This document shows positions 28,831-37,504 of a DNA stretch of 64,000 nt, piece by piece. Source of the stretch: Streptococcus sp. D7B5 (GTDB lineage Bacteria; Bacillota; Bacilli; Lactobacillales; Streptococcaceae); NCBI RefSeq assembly GCF_029691405.1, contig NZ_CP121467.1:434001-498000 (forward strand), read 5' to 3'. The notes under the pieces were generated by a model. It saw nothing but the letters and a program-made list of their open reading frames with translations. It was not told where the DNA came from and searched no databases. Each line of letters starts with the position of its first letter. Position 1 is the first letter of the stretch. Both the position numbers and the translations under genes were made by a program.

Positions 28831-29493
28831 ATGAAAGTAAAATTTAAAGAAACGAATAAAGTATTTTTCAAAATAGTAGAAGTAGAGGGAGAAAAGTATA
28901 TTCTAGATTTGACGACTGTTAGACCAAAATCCTATTTCTGGGGGTCTCTTCCCGATGAAATTACTGCAAAAATGCAAAAGTTAGATAAAAGAGATATGCG
29001 TTTTGAGAGTGTAGCTCCAACTATGAGTAAATCAATTGGGATTGCAATTGGTACAGCAATAGGGGGATCTGGCTATCGGCTTGTGACAAATTTTTTTAGA
29101 AACAATGGGATTAGTCACAACCTTCCTTTAAAGATAGGCTTATATGGCCTATTCATTTTCCTAGCTTATCTTGCTTTCTGGTTCATTGCCATAAGAGCTC
29201 GTCATAGCGTCAAAAAAAGACTTGAGAATAAAGTTTCAAACTATCAAATAACCTTTAAACCAGTTGGAAATAAGCGTCAATTAAAACATTACAAACTTCT
29301 TCCTTTTATCCTTGTTCCGACTCTTGGATGTTTTACTTTCTATCTAAATATTGTTGATGGGACAGAGGGTGCCATACTCGTTATTAATAGTATTCTATTA
29401 TTGGGATTTTTTACAGTGATTTTAGGCATGTCACCACTCCGAGAAAGTGTCGAAAAGCAAGAGATTGTTTTTGATAGAATAGAGAAGTTATAA
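28831..29493 (+). CDS. DUF443-like multi-pass membrane protein
   Basis: 220 residues from the ATG after AAAGG; a GTG two codons upstream is in frame. The N-terminal cytoplasmic part KIVEVEGEKYILDLTT is typical of DUF443, followed by four or five membrane helices (about 70-90, 100-125, 160-180, 190-210). In Staphylococcus aureus a DUF443 protein (TsaI) is the immunity protein for the type VII-secreted toxin TspA. That makes an immunity function plausible here, but no type VII secretion gene is in the window. Confidence 0.68.
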   Translation: MKVKFKETNKVFFKIVEVEGEKYILDLTTVRPKSYFWGSLPDEITAKMQKLDKRDMRFESVAPTMSKSIGIAIGTAIGGSGYRLVTNFFRNNGISHNLPLKIGLYGLFIFLAYLAFWFIAIRARHSVKKRLENKVSNYQITFKPVGNKRQLKHYKLLPFILVPTLGCFTFYLNIVDGTEGAILVINSILLLGFFTVILGMSPLRESVEKQEIVFDRIEKL

Positions 29494-29657
29494 GTTAAGA
29501 TGAAAGCCGTTTTATGATCCTCTTTTGCAGGTCACATTGGGCTATTTTATCAGAAAAATTAGGGAATTAATTAGAAAGTATTTGAGTGGTCAATGACTCA
29601 TTTAAGATTCAGGACTGTTCTCGCAATGCCACATTGTAATTTAGAAAAGGAGTAATA

Positions 29658-30419
29658 ATGAATTACTTAGAATTACGTAAAAGATATGCTTTTTATAGAA
29701 AAGTTGCGATTGTTTTGGCCGTTCTTCTTATTCTTTTTGTAGCTTTGATGGTGAAAGATAGGACTATTCAAACCCTTTGTATTATACTCATAAATGTACT
29801 CTTATTCCTTTCGATCTCGATAATCAGAAGAGGGTATTTAAGAAGTGGTACTAAGTTACTACATATGGACTTAGATTTACCATCTTGGAAGCAATACATT
29901 GAGTTGAAGAAAGTTGCAAAAAGAGCTATTATAAAAATGGATGTGACGCTAACATCTGTTGGGTATTCCTATATGATTGGTGATTTCGATGCTGCCATTA
30001 AGGAGGCTTCTGAAGCAATGACTGATCAAAAACTGAAGCTGAAATACAGGGATTTCTTAGTGAGTTACCTCGTTCGCTCGACAGTTCTTGCAAATCCAAA
30101 CCTGACCAGAGATGAGCTTGATCTTATACTAAACAAAATGTCCATATCAGATCTTTCTGTAGCCGAGAAAACAAAAAGCGTAAGTATTGCGCTTTACGAT
30201 TTAACAATTGCTCATCAATCCAATGATTACTTTGAAGACTTGGAAAACGAATTTAAATATCAACAATTGGAAATCACTTACTATCAAGCCTTGAACTCTA
30301 AATTAAAAGGAGATATGACTAGGGCGAATGAGTTGTTTAGTAAACTCGCTCAAGAAGATGAACAGCTCTATATCGTACGGAAGTCTAAAGAATTTTTAAA
30401 TAGTGAATCTATTAATTAG
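29658..30419 (+). CDS. Membrane-anchored helical-repeat protein
   Basis: 253 residues. Two membrane helices lie near the N-terminus (about 14-32 and 38-57), then a long helical cytoplasmic part with TPR-like helix pairs (SYMIGDFDAAIKEASEAM, NSKLKGDMTRANELFSKLAQ). No family recognised. RBS AAAGGAG. It starts 164 bp after the DUF443-like gene, and the spacer holds no other gene. The next gene starts 3 bp after its stop. Confidence 0.65.
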   Translation: MNYLELRKRYAFYRKVAIVLAVLLILFVALMVKDRTIQTLCIILINVLLFLSISIIRRGYLRSGTKLLHMDLDLPSWKQYIELKKVAKRAIIKMDVTLTSVGYSYMIGDFDAAIKEASEAMTDQKLKLKYRDFLVSYLVRSTVLANPNLTRDELDLILNKMSISDLSVAEKTKSVSIALYDLTIAHQSNDYFEDLENEFKYQQLEITYYQALNSKLKGDMTRANELFSKLAQEDEQLYIVRKSKEFLNSESIN

Positions 30420-30421
30420 CG

Positions 30422-30808
30422 ATGAATAAGTACAGAAAAGGATTAAGTGTGAAATCAAACAGTTTATTTTTTTTTAATGGAATTTTTGCTTTAACATGCT
30501 CTCCCATTATTGCATTTGCATTTTTCTATAGATGGGAGATAAGATTTATCAATGGGGCTCTTCATTTTGTTGATAAACCAGCATGGGCTTTCTCAGTAAA
30601 TTTAATTAGTTTTATATTTCTTGTTTGTTCCATACTTGCAATTTTCATTTATAGAAAAGAATCAAACGGTCGTAAGAAAAGTTTTTTGTTTCTCTTAGTT
30701 GCATCTATCACAGGTTTTATCCCCTTCCTTTCATTTTTTTCAGCAATTTTTGCTCTTATTTCTGGGATTTTATATTTGGTTGATTTTAATCGATTGGTAA
30801 AAAAATAA
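30422..30808 (+). CDS. Small four-helix membrane protein
   Basis: 128 residues, largely hydrophobic, with four membrane helices (FNGIFALTCSPIIAFAFFY, FSVNLISFIFLVCSILAIFI, FLFLLVASITGFIPFLSFF and the last FAALISGILYL-like helix). It resembles small DUF4064-type proteins but the match is weak. It starts 3 bp after the preceding gene, so the two are probably translated together as a membrane pair. Confidence 0.65.
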   Translation: MNKYRKGLSVKSNSLFFFNGIFALTCSPIIAFAFFYRWEIRFINGALHFVDKPAWAFSVNLISFIFLVCSILAIFIYRKESNGRKKSFLFLLVASITGFIPFLSFFSAIFALISGILYLVDFNRLVKK

Positions 30809-30978
30809 ACTAGAAGGTATTTATCATTTTCAGCATATCCAACTTTTTTTAGAACTGATTCTCTCAATCTCCGGTACGTCAGATTTCTCTTTTCTGTATT
30901 TTCATTGTATAATAGGGGTACATTTAGTTTCATATAATGAAATATAAAGGTTTCAAACGAATATTAAGGAGAAAATCA

Positions 30979-31860
30979 ATGAAAAAAGTAATGTTAATTA
31001 TTAACCCTACCTCTGGTGGAGAAAAGGCTTTGGATTATAAGGTCAAGCTGGAGAATAAAGCCAAAGATTATTTTGAGCAGGTGGAAACCAAAATTACTGA
31101 AAAAGCCTTAGATGCAACACATTTTGCTGAAGAAGCTTCTCGTGAGCAGTACGATGCAGTGGTTGTGTTTGGTGGAGACGGGACTGTCAATGAAGTCATT
31201 TCTGGTATTGCTGAGAGAGACTACATTCCTAAGTTAGGGATTATCCCTGGTGGGACGGGTAACCTCATTACGAAACTATTGGAAATCAATCAAGACATCG
31301 ATGGCGCGATAGATGAACTCGATTTTAATTTAACCAACAAGATTGATATTGGTAAAGCGAATGATAACTATTTTGGTTATATCTTTAGTATCGGTTCTCT
31401 GCCTGAGGCGATTCACAATGTGGAAATCGAGGACAAGACAAAATTCGGTATTCTTGCCTATGCTGTAAATACCATGAAGTCTGTCATGACGGATCAGGTT
31501 TTTAACATTAAGATTGAGACGGAAAATGGAAATTATGATGGTGAAGCTAGTCATGTTTTGGTTCTCTTGACAAATTACTTCGCTGATAAGAAAATCTTTG
31601 AAGAAGACAAAGATGGCTATGCCAATATTTTGATTCTAAAAGATGCTTCTATATTCTCTAAATTATCCGTCATTCCGGATTTACTAAAAGGAGATGTTGT
31701 CGGCAATGATAATATTGAGTATATCAGAGCGCGTAATATTAAGATCTCTTCAGATAGTGAATTGGAGTCAGATGTTGACGGCGATAAATCGGATAACCTA
31801 CCTGTTGAAATCAAAGTCCTAGCTCAGCGAGTAGAAGTATTTTCAAAACCGAAAGAGTAG
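30979..31860 (+). CDS. Diacylglycerol/lipid kinase (DagK-type)
   Basis: 293 residues from the ATG after AAGGAG; the in-frame upstream ATG lacks support. MLIINPTSGG opens the DAGK catalytic domain, and VVFGGDGTVNEVISG and GIIPGGTGN are the nucleotide-binding GGDGT and GGTGN motifs. It phosphorylates diacylglycerol or related lipids with ATP, recycling lipid from teichoic acid synthesis. A -10 TATAAT (TTGTATAATAGG, 30906-30911) lies upstream. This looks like the first core-type gene after the hotspot cargo. Confidence 0.88.
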   Translation: MKKVMLIINPTSGGEKALDYKVKLENKAKDYFEQVETKITEKALDATHFAEEASREQYDAVVVFGGDGTVNEVISGIAERDYIPKLGIIPGGTGNLITKLLEINQDIDGAIDELDFNLTNKIDIGKANDNYFGYIFSIGSLPEAIHNVEIEDKTKFGILAYAVNTMKSVMTDQVFNIKIETENGNYDGEASHVLVLLTNYFADKKIFEEDKDGYANILILKDASIFSKLSVIPDLLKGDVVGNDNIEYIRARNIKISSDSELESDVDGDKSDNLPVEIKVLAQRVEVFSKPKE

Positions 31861-31923
31861 AAGGTAGAAGTTAGTTTATTTTTCACTGCGAAATCGAGTT
31901 TCATATCAACGATTGGAGGAGGA

Positions 31924-32415
31924 ATGAATTCTCTATTTGATGAATTTCGAACAATTTGTTCTCATTTAAACCAAGTCGGAATCACTCCGACGCTCATGGG
32001 GTCTTTGGGGTTTGAATACCGTTCAAATGAAGAATGGGGGCCGTCTGACATTGACATTCATGTGCCTGGTGACCCTAGAGGTTGGGAAGCACCTGATCAT
32101 CTCAGAATTTATTCGTGGGACAAGATAATGAAAGTGATGAAACACTTAGGCTATGCCTTAATAGATATTCATGAGCATGAATTCCAAAAAGATGGTCTGA
32201 GTGTTGAATTCGGAAGTATCGATTCTTTACCTGATTTTGCAGGAGTTTCGGAATCAGATATAGAGCTGATTCATCTCGAGGACATCACGTTTCGTGTTCC
32301 AAGTTTAGAACAGTATTTAAGTATTTACAAGGCTTCTTCCCAAGATTCCTATCGAAATAACCACAATAACAATAAGGATTTTAAAAAGATAGAATGGTTA
32401 GAAAGACAGTTGTAA
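31924..32415 (+). CDS. Nucleotidyltransferase-fold protein
   Basis: 163 residues. LMGSLGFEYRS...GPSDIDIHVPGD contains the GS...DxD signature of the nucleotidyltransferase fold, and a third acid may lie in VEFGS. Related proteins include MNT-like and aminoglycoside nucleotidyltransferases and toxin-antitoxin NTases. No HEPN partner is adjacent. RBS GGAGGAGGA before ATG. Function unknown. Confidence 0.7.
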   Translation: MNSLFDEFRTICSHLNQVGITPTLMGSLGFEYRSNEEWGPSDIDIHVPGDPRGWEAPDHLRIYSWDKIMKVMKHLGYALIDIHEHEFQKDGLSVEFGSIDSLPDFAGVSESDIELIHLEDITFRVPSLEQYLSIYKASSQDSYRNNHNNNKDFKKIEWLERQL

Positions 32416-32593
32416 ATCATCATTTGAAAAGTAGCAAGTTGTAAGACTGGCTGCTTTTTTATATTCTCAAAATCAAACCACTCGAAACTGCGGACAAGCC
32501 TTGCAAATAAAATACGAAAGTAGTATACTAGAATCACAATTATGAAAACGTTTGCGCAGCAAGATGAATAAAAGTAAACTAGGAGACAGAACA

Positions 32594-34336
32594 ATGGAAT
32601 TAACAGCCATTTACCACAGATCAGAGTCGGAGTATGCTTATCTTTATAAAGACAAGACAATGCACATTCGCATCCGGACCAAGAAAGATGATATTGAAAG
32701 CATCAACTTACATTATGGTGATCCTTTTATCTTTATAGAGGACCGTTATGAAGATAGTAAGGAGATGGTCAAAGTAACTTCTGATGCCTTATTTGATTAC
32801 TGGCAAGCGGAAGTTTCAGTTGGCTATGCACGACTCCAGTATCTCTTTGAACTCAAGGATAAGCAGGGTCAGAGTATTTTGTATGGCGATAAGGGATGTG
32901 TTGAAAATATGCTAGAAAACCTTCATTATGAAGGAAATGGCTTTAAAATTCCGTATATCCATGAGATTGATGCTTGCCACGTTCCTGACTGGGTAGCAGA
33001 GACGGTATGGTACCAGATTTTCCCAGAACGTTTTGCTAATGGGAACCCTGAAATTTCTCCAGAAGGGGTCCTAGATTGGGATTCCTCTATCAAGCCAAAG
33101 ACGAGCGATTTCTTTGGTGGTGATTTACAAGGTATTATTGACTATCTGGATTACTTGCAAGATTTGGGGATTACAGGACTTTATCTCTGTCCAATCTTTG
33201 AATCCCCAAGCAATCACAAGTATAATACGACGGATTATTTCGAAATTGACCGTCATTTTGGAGATAAGGAGACCTTCCGTCAACTGGTGGAGGAGGCACA
33301 TCAGAGAGACATGAAAATCATGCTGGACGCTGTTTTCAATCATATCGGGGATCAGTCTCCGCAGTGGCAGGATGTTCTCAAGCATGGTGAAAAGTCGGAA
33401 TATAAAGACTGGTTCCATGTTCAAGAGTTCCCAGTTACCAAGGATAAGCTGGGTGATCCAAGAAAACTCCCTTACCATACCTTTGCCTTTGCCAGCTATA
33501 TGCCCAAGCTAAATACGGCCAATCCTCAAGTGAGGGACTATTTGTTGAGCGTTGCGACCTACTGGATTGAAGAGTTTGATATTGATGCTTGGCGCCTGGA
33601 TGTGGCAAATGAAGTAGACCATCAATTTTGGAGAGATTTCCGTAAGGCTGTCTTGGCTAAAAAGCCTGACCTTTATATTCTTGGAGAGGTCTGGCACACC
33701 TCCCATCCTTGGTTAAATGGCGATGAATTCCACGCAGTTATGAACTATCCTCTCTCCGACAGCATCAAGGATTATTTCTTGCGAGGGGTTAAGAATCCTT
33801 ATCAGTTTATCAATGAAATCAATAGCCAATCAATGTACTATAGACAACAGATTTCGGAAGTGATGTTCAATCTTTTGGATTCGCACGATACGGAGCGCAT
33901 TTTGGCTACTGCTAAGGGAGATGTTCAACTCGTTAAGTCGGCACTTGCCTGTCTCTTTTTACAAAGGGGGACACCGTGTTTCTACTATGGAACGGAGTTG
34001 GAGTTAGGTGGAGGACCAGATCCAGATTGTCGTCGTGTCATGCCTTGGGAACGTGTTTCAGACAGTAATGAGATGCTTAATTTTATGAAGAAATTGATTC
34101 AACTTCGTAAGGATGTTTCAGGCATTATCCAACATGGCACCTATAGTCTGCAAGAAATCAAGCCAGATGTTCTAGCTCTAGAATGGAATTATGATGGAAA
34201 AAAAATCCAAGCTATTTTTAACCAATCAACTGAAAACTATCTTTTAGAAGACAGTGATGCTGTAGCGCTAGCCAGTCATTGCCAAGAATTGGACCAGCAA
34301 CTTGCGCTTTTGCCTAAAGGTTTCGTCATTCAATAA
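32594..34336 (+). CDS. GH13 alpha-glucosidase family enzyme (neopullulanase/cyclomaltodextrinase-like)
   Basis: 580 residues from the ATG after AGGAGACAGAACA. An N-terminal carbohydrate-binding domain of about 125 residues (LTAIYHRSESEYAYLYKD) precedes the amylase barrel. Conserved GH13 regions: DAVFNHIG (I), WRLDVANEVD (II, nucleophile Asp), LGEVWH (III, acid Glu) and LLDSHDTERI (IV). VWYQIFPERFANG is typical of neopullulanase/maltogenic amylase. With no signal peptide it should degrade imported maltodextrins in the cytoplasm. A terminator follows. Confidence 0.92.
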   Translation: MELTAIYHRSESEYAYLYKDKTMHIRIRTKKDDIESINLHYGDPFIFIEDRYEDSKEMVKVTSDALFDYWQAEVSVGYARLQYLFELKDKQGQSILYGDKGCVENMLENLHYEGNGFKIPYIHEIDACHVPDWVAETVWYQIFPERFANGNPEISPEGVLDWDSSIKPKTSDFFGGDLQGIIDYLDYLQDLGITGLYLCPIFESPSNHKYNTTDYFEIDRHFGDKETFRQLVEEAHQRDMKIMLDAVFNHIGDQSPQWQDVLKHGEKSEYKDWFHVQEFPVTKDKLGDPRKLPYHTFAFASYMPKLNTANPQVRDYLLSVATYWIEEFDIDAWRLDVANEVDHQFWRDFRKAVLAKKPDLYILGEVWHTSHPWLNGDEFHAVMNYPLSDSIKDYFLRGVKNPYQFINEINSQSMYYRQQISEVMFNLLDSHDTERILATAKGDVQLVKSALACLFLQRGTPCFYYGTELELGGGPDPDCRRVMPWERVSDSNEMLNFMKKLIQLRKDVSGIIQHGTYSLQEIKPDVLALEWNYDGKKIQAIFNQSTENYLLEDSDAVALASHCQELDQQLALLPKGFVIQ

Positions 34337-34348
34337 AAAATAGGATTA

Positions 34349-34389
34349 AAAAGACTGTAATGAATAGGTGATTCGTGCAGTCTTTTTTT
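34349..34389 (+). terminator. Terminator after the GH13 gene
   Basis: AAAAGACTG / CAGTCTTTTTTT enclosing about 20 nt. Confidence 0.75.
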
Positions 34390-34492
34390 GACTTATGTAG
34401 TATAATAAAGCTAAATCACGGATTACTTGTTGATGGATTAGTGAAGAGTGTTTAAAAAGTAATAGAGAATGGTACTCTAGAAGGAGAATTGC

Positions 34493-35368
34493 ATGAAACG
34501 AACGAGAAAAGTAGTAGCCTTGGGACTGTGTTTGCCCTTATTTCTTGGATTGGCTGCTTGTCAGCAAAATAATACGAGCACTGAAGCTGCAAACCAGACA
34601 CAGACCAGTTCGGATAAAGTTCCTTGGACGGCTTCATATACCAATCTGAACAATCAGGTCAGTACCGAAGAGGTCAAATCTCTCTTATCAGCTCACTTGG
34701 ACCCAAATAGTGTTGATGCATTTTTCAATCTTGTCACAGATTATAATGCGACTGTCGGTTCTACTGGCTTAAGTGGGGATTTTGCCTCCTTTACGAAGAC
34801 AGAATACGACGTAGAGAAAATCAGCAATCTCTGGAATCAAAAAAAGGGTGACTTTGTCGGGACCAACTGCCGTATTAATAGCTATGCGTTATTAAAAAAT
34901 TCAGTCACGATCCCAAAACTTGAAAAGAATGACCAGCTACTTTTTGTGGATAACGATGCTATCGATAAGGGAAAAGTATTTGACGCGAAAGATAAGGAAG
35001 AGTTTGATATTCTATTTTCTAGGGTGGAGACGGAAGCGACAACGGATGTAAAAGTTCACGCGCAGAAGATGGAGAAATTCTTCTCCCAGTTTCAATTTAA
35101 TGATAAAGCTCGGATGTTGTCTGTTGTGTTGCATGACAATTTGGATGGAGAGTATCTTTTTGTCGGTCACGTTGGTATTTTAGTGCCAGCTGAGGAGGGT
35201 TTCTTATTTGTAGAGAAACTGACTTTTGAAGAGCCTTATCAAGCTATTAAGTTTGCGAGTAAGGAAGATTGTTACAAATATTTGGCTACCAAGTATGCAG
35301 ATTACACAGGTGATGGCCTAGCTAAGCCTTTCATCATGGATAATGAAAAGTGGGTTGAAGCTTATTAA
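34493..35368 (+). CDS. DUF4300-like lipoprotein
   Basis: 291 residues. Signal peptide with lipobox LAAC, Cys at about residue 23, followed by a Gln/Asn/Thr-rich spacer (QQNNTSTEAANQTQ). The mature domain (SAHLDPNSVDAFFNLVTDYN, GDFVGTNCRINSYALLK) looks like the DUF4300 family of Firmicute lipoproteins, function unknown. RBS AAGGAG. A 58-codon membrane ORF follows 20 bp after its stop. Confidence 0.78.
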   Translation: MKRTRKVVALGLCLPLFLGLAACQQNNTSTEAANQTQTSSDKVPWTASYTNLNNQVSTEEVKSLLSAHLDPNSVDAFFNLVTDYNATVGSTGLSGDFASFTKTEYDVEKISNLWNQKKGDFVGTNCRINSYALLKNSVTIPKLEKNDQLLFVDNDAIDKGKVFDAKDKEEFDILFSRVETEATTDVKVHAQKMEKFFSQFQFNDKARMLSVVLHDNLDGEYLFVGHVGILVPAEEGFLFVEKLTFEEPYQAIKFASKEDCYKYLATKYADYTGDGLAKPFIMDNEKWVEAY

Positions 35369-35388
35369 GAAAGGTTAGGTAGAATCGC

Positions 35389-35565
35389 ATGGAGACTGTA
35401 ATAGCGCTTTTAGTTCTCATTCTTATCGGGTTCTGGGCTATAAACATTCTCAAACCTCGTAAGGCAAATAATAAAGAGCGATTTTTAGGCTATACTCAGC
35501 GCTATGATATTGACGGCGAGGGATACCAGTCAGAAGTCTGGGAAGTGACAGAAGATGAGGATTAG
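35389..35565 (+). CDS. Small membrane-anchored protein (58 aa)
   Basis: A 58-codon frame starting ATG after AAAGGTTAGG. The N-terminal hydrophobic helix (ETVIALLVLILIGFWAINIL) is followed by a charged, mostly acidic cytoplasmic tail ending EVTEDED. It fits tightly behind the lipoprotein gene and is probably co-transcribed. No family recognised. The composition (one clean membrane helix, then a polar tail) argues that it is a real gene. Confidence 0.6.
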   Translation: METVIALLVLILIGFWAINILKPRKANNKERFLGYTQRYDIDGEGYQSEVWEVTEDED

Positions 35566-35662
35566 AAATAAGGAGGAGAGTCCAAAAACAGTATTATGTC
35601 TTTTCAAGAAAGGGAAATAGTAAAATCAGTGCTATCCTAAGAAACGAATAGGAGGAAACATT

Positions 35663-36169
35663 ATGGGAATGATTGCTAATTATCGATATCTATCTGACAA
35701 TGAATTAAGCCAAATAATGCGAGATTCTCGTCAGGAAGAGGAATTGCTTGACTTAGTAGAGGATTCTACTAAGGAAAATGAGACGTTGATAGATATTGAC
35801 AAAATGTGGGACGCCTTACTCTTTGTTATGACAGGCTTTAGTAGTTCAGAATTTATGGATGACGATCCTTTGAGAGAAGCTGTCTTGGGAGTGACCCCTT
35901 TAGAAAATGTGTCGGAATATATAGCCTATACTGAAAAGTCAAAGATAGCTGAGATTGTTCAAGCTTTAGAGAATTTTGACATGGATAGGGCTCTAGCTAA
36001 CTTTAGCATGGAAGCATGCAAGAAGGCAGATTTGTATCCCGATATTTGGGATTATCTTGATGAAGAGGAAGAAATCAAGGATGATATTCGAACCTGTTTT
36101 GTAAAAATGAAGGATTTTTATAAGAAAATCTTAGTTCTCAAGGGGAATATCTTAGTGACTATTTGTTAA
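35663..36169 (+). CDS. DUF1877 (YfbM-like) protein
   Basis: 168 residues, acidic and soluble. The opening MGMIANYRYLSDNELSQI and the block IDKMWDALLFVMTG are typical of the YfbM/DUF1877 fold. Function unknown. RBS AGGAGGAAACATT. The C-terminus (VLKGNILVTIC) differs from the usual ending and a short open frame continues in another frame after the stop, so the end could have been altered. Confidence 0.8.
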   Translation: MGMIANYRYLSDNELSQIMRDSRQEEELLDLVEDSTKENETLIDIDKMWDALLFVMTGFSSSEFMDDDPLREAVLGVTPLENVSEYIAYTEKSKIAEIVQALENFDMDRALANFSMEACKKADLYPDIWDYLDEEEEIKDDIRTCFVKMKDFYKKILVLKGNILVTIC

Positions 36170-36347
36170 GTACTTTCTCCAACTGTTAGTCAGGTGCGTG
36201 ATGAATGCACATCTAGAAAATTGTACACCTGATGACTTGTCTGGTGAAGAAAATATTCCACAGTATAGTTGGACGGAATAGATAGAAATTGGTTATAGAA
36301 TTTGTAAGCATAATAGATTTTAAGCTTTAAGATGGAGGACTAAAGAG

Positions 36348-36902
36348 ATGGGAAGAATTGAATGGGAAAATGCCAAGACACGTTTAGATGCCTTACTTGT
36401 CATTGATGAGTATCGAACAGATCCAAATGAGACCTGGCTTCGATTGATCGTTAAGACTGAGGGAAGCTATGGGGCTCGTTACCTTATCGACAATGGCTCT
36501 GGTGATTCTCTAGATGTGATTTTGACTGATAAAATGATCCTCATAAAAGGTTTTGATCATGAAAGTAGTTTGAGTCAATTTGCTGCGAATGAGTGGAATC
36601 AAGACATCATAGACGGATTTTATAAAGGACTGGATGAAAAGTATCAAAACCTATACTCAGAAGAACAAAAAGATGAAACAACCTTCTTTATCTGGTATGA
36701 TGGACAAGAGCATCAAAATACCTACCAAGATCAGGACGGTGGTGAATGGTTATTATCCTACTTCTTTGACAGTTTTGAGCGATTTCATGAGTTTGTGACG
36801 GATTACTATTCAATTACCGTAGATGAGGACTTACTTAGAAAACTTTACAATCAAGGACAGCTTTCAGAAGTAGAATTGGAGCAGTTGATTCCCACTTCCT
36901 AG
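36348..36902 (+). CDS. Uncharacterised acidic protein
   Basis: 184 residues, acidic, no membrane segment or signal. The order of short strands and aromatic-rich helices (DGGEWLLSYFFDSFERFHEFV) recalls SMI1/immunity-like folds, but I cannot assign a family. RBS GGAGG seven or so bases before ATG. It is the last gene before the structured RNA and the polyamine operon. Confidence 0.68.
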   Translation: MGRIEWENAKTRLDALLVIDEYRTDPNETWLRLIVKTEGSYGARYLIDNGSGDSLDVILTDKMILIKGFDHESSLSQFAANEWNQDIIDGFYKGLDEKYQNLYSEEQKDETTFFIWYDGQEHQNTYQDQDGGEWLLSYFFDSFERFHEFVTDYYSITVDEDLLRKLYNQGQLSEVELEQLIPTS

Positions 36903-37096
36903 CTGGAAATATTTATGAAATCTGATGAAAAGAATTGATTTTCAATATCAAGTTATACTTTAAGATTATTGAAGCAGCTAATGGTTGTAGTTTCTTTTTT
37001 CTTATGCAGATAACGATTTAAAACGATTTCTTTTTATTGTTGAAAGATATTTCGCGAACAAAAAACAAGATTATTAAAAAAAGTTTAACAAAATCC

Positions 37097-37125
37097 TTTA
37101 CAAGCTCTTATAAACATGATATAGT
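37097..37125 (+). promoter_or_regulatory. Promoter of the structured RNA upstream of the polyamine operon
   Basis: TTTACA (37097-37102), 17 bp, TATAGT (37120-37125). The predicted start is about 37131-37133. The preceding stretch 36903-37096 holds no gene that I can see. Confidence 0.75.
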
Positions 37126-37131
37126 TATAAG

Positions 37132-37458
37132 GCTTAGAAAATGAGATGATGTTTTCTAGCAAATATAAACCCGAGTAAAAAATGCCTACGGACAGGCAGG
37201 GTTGAATGCCGAAGCGTGGTTGAAAAGCCACATTATTGATAGGGTTAAAAGCCTACTTTTATAAGTTGATGTTAGGATATTTGTCCTAATTCATAAATTT
37301 TAGTGTGGTGAAAGCACACGTCATCTTGTGAAACGATCAATAAAGTACGTAATATTTGCTACTAGAGAGTTAGGAAACATCAGGAACAGACATACTCAAC
37401 AGAAACCAAAATAAACACGTCAGAAGATTGCAGAGCAGGTGAAAACCTGCTCTTTTTT
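37132..37458 (+). ncRNA. Structured non-coding RNA of unknown family upstream of speA
   Basis: About 325 nt with no reading frame but many stems: GCTTAGAAAA/TTTTCTAGC at the 5' end; AACCC(37168-37172)/GGGTT(37199-37203) enclosing TGCCT/AGGCA; GTGG/CCAC (37216-37231); TTAGGA/TCCTAA (37272-37289); GTGTG/CACAC (37303-37319). It ends in a strong terminator, GAGCAGGT-GAAA-ACCTGCTC-T6 (37433-37458), 47 bp before the decarboxylase start. It is either a stand-alone small RNA or a leader that stops transcription before the polyamine genes. I do not recognise the family: it is not tmRNA, RNase P RNA, a T-box or a standard lysine riboswitch. Confidence 0.65.
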
Positions 37459-37504
37459 CATAAGTCAACCTTTAGCGCCTTTATCTTCTTGAGGTGCTAA
37501 AAAT

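Noticed and set aside
36170-36260. Short frame MNAHLENCTPDD... after the DUF1877 gene
   Set aside because: Only 26 codons from ATG, with no RBS or recognisable domain. It could be a remnant of a longer C-terminus but cannot be supported as a gene.
37132-37458. Lysine riboswitch in front of the decarboxylase
   Set aside because: GCCGAAG at 37208-37214 recalls the L-box, but the other conserved elements (AGAGGnGC, GGnGAAAGCC junction order, GGACTGTC-type segment) are missing or out of order.
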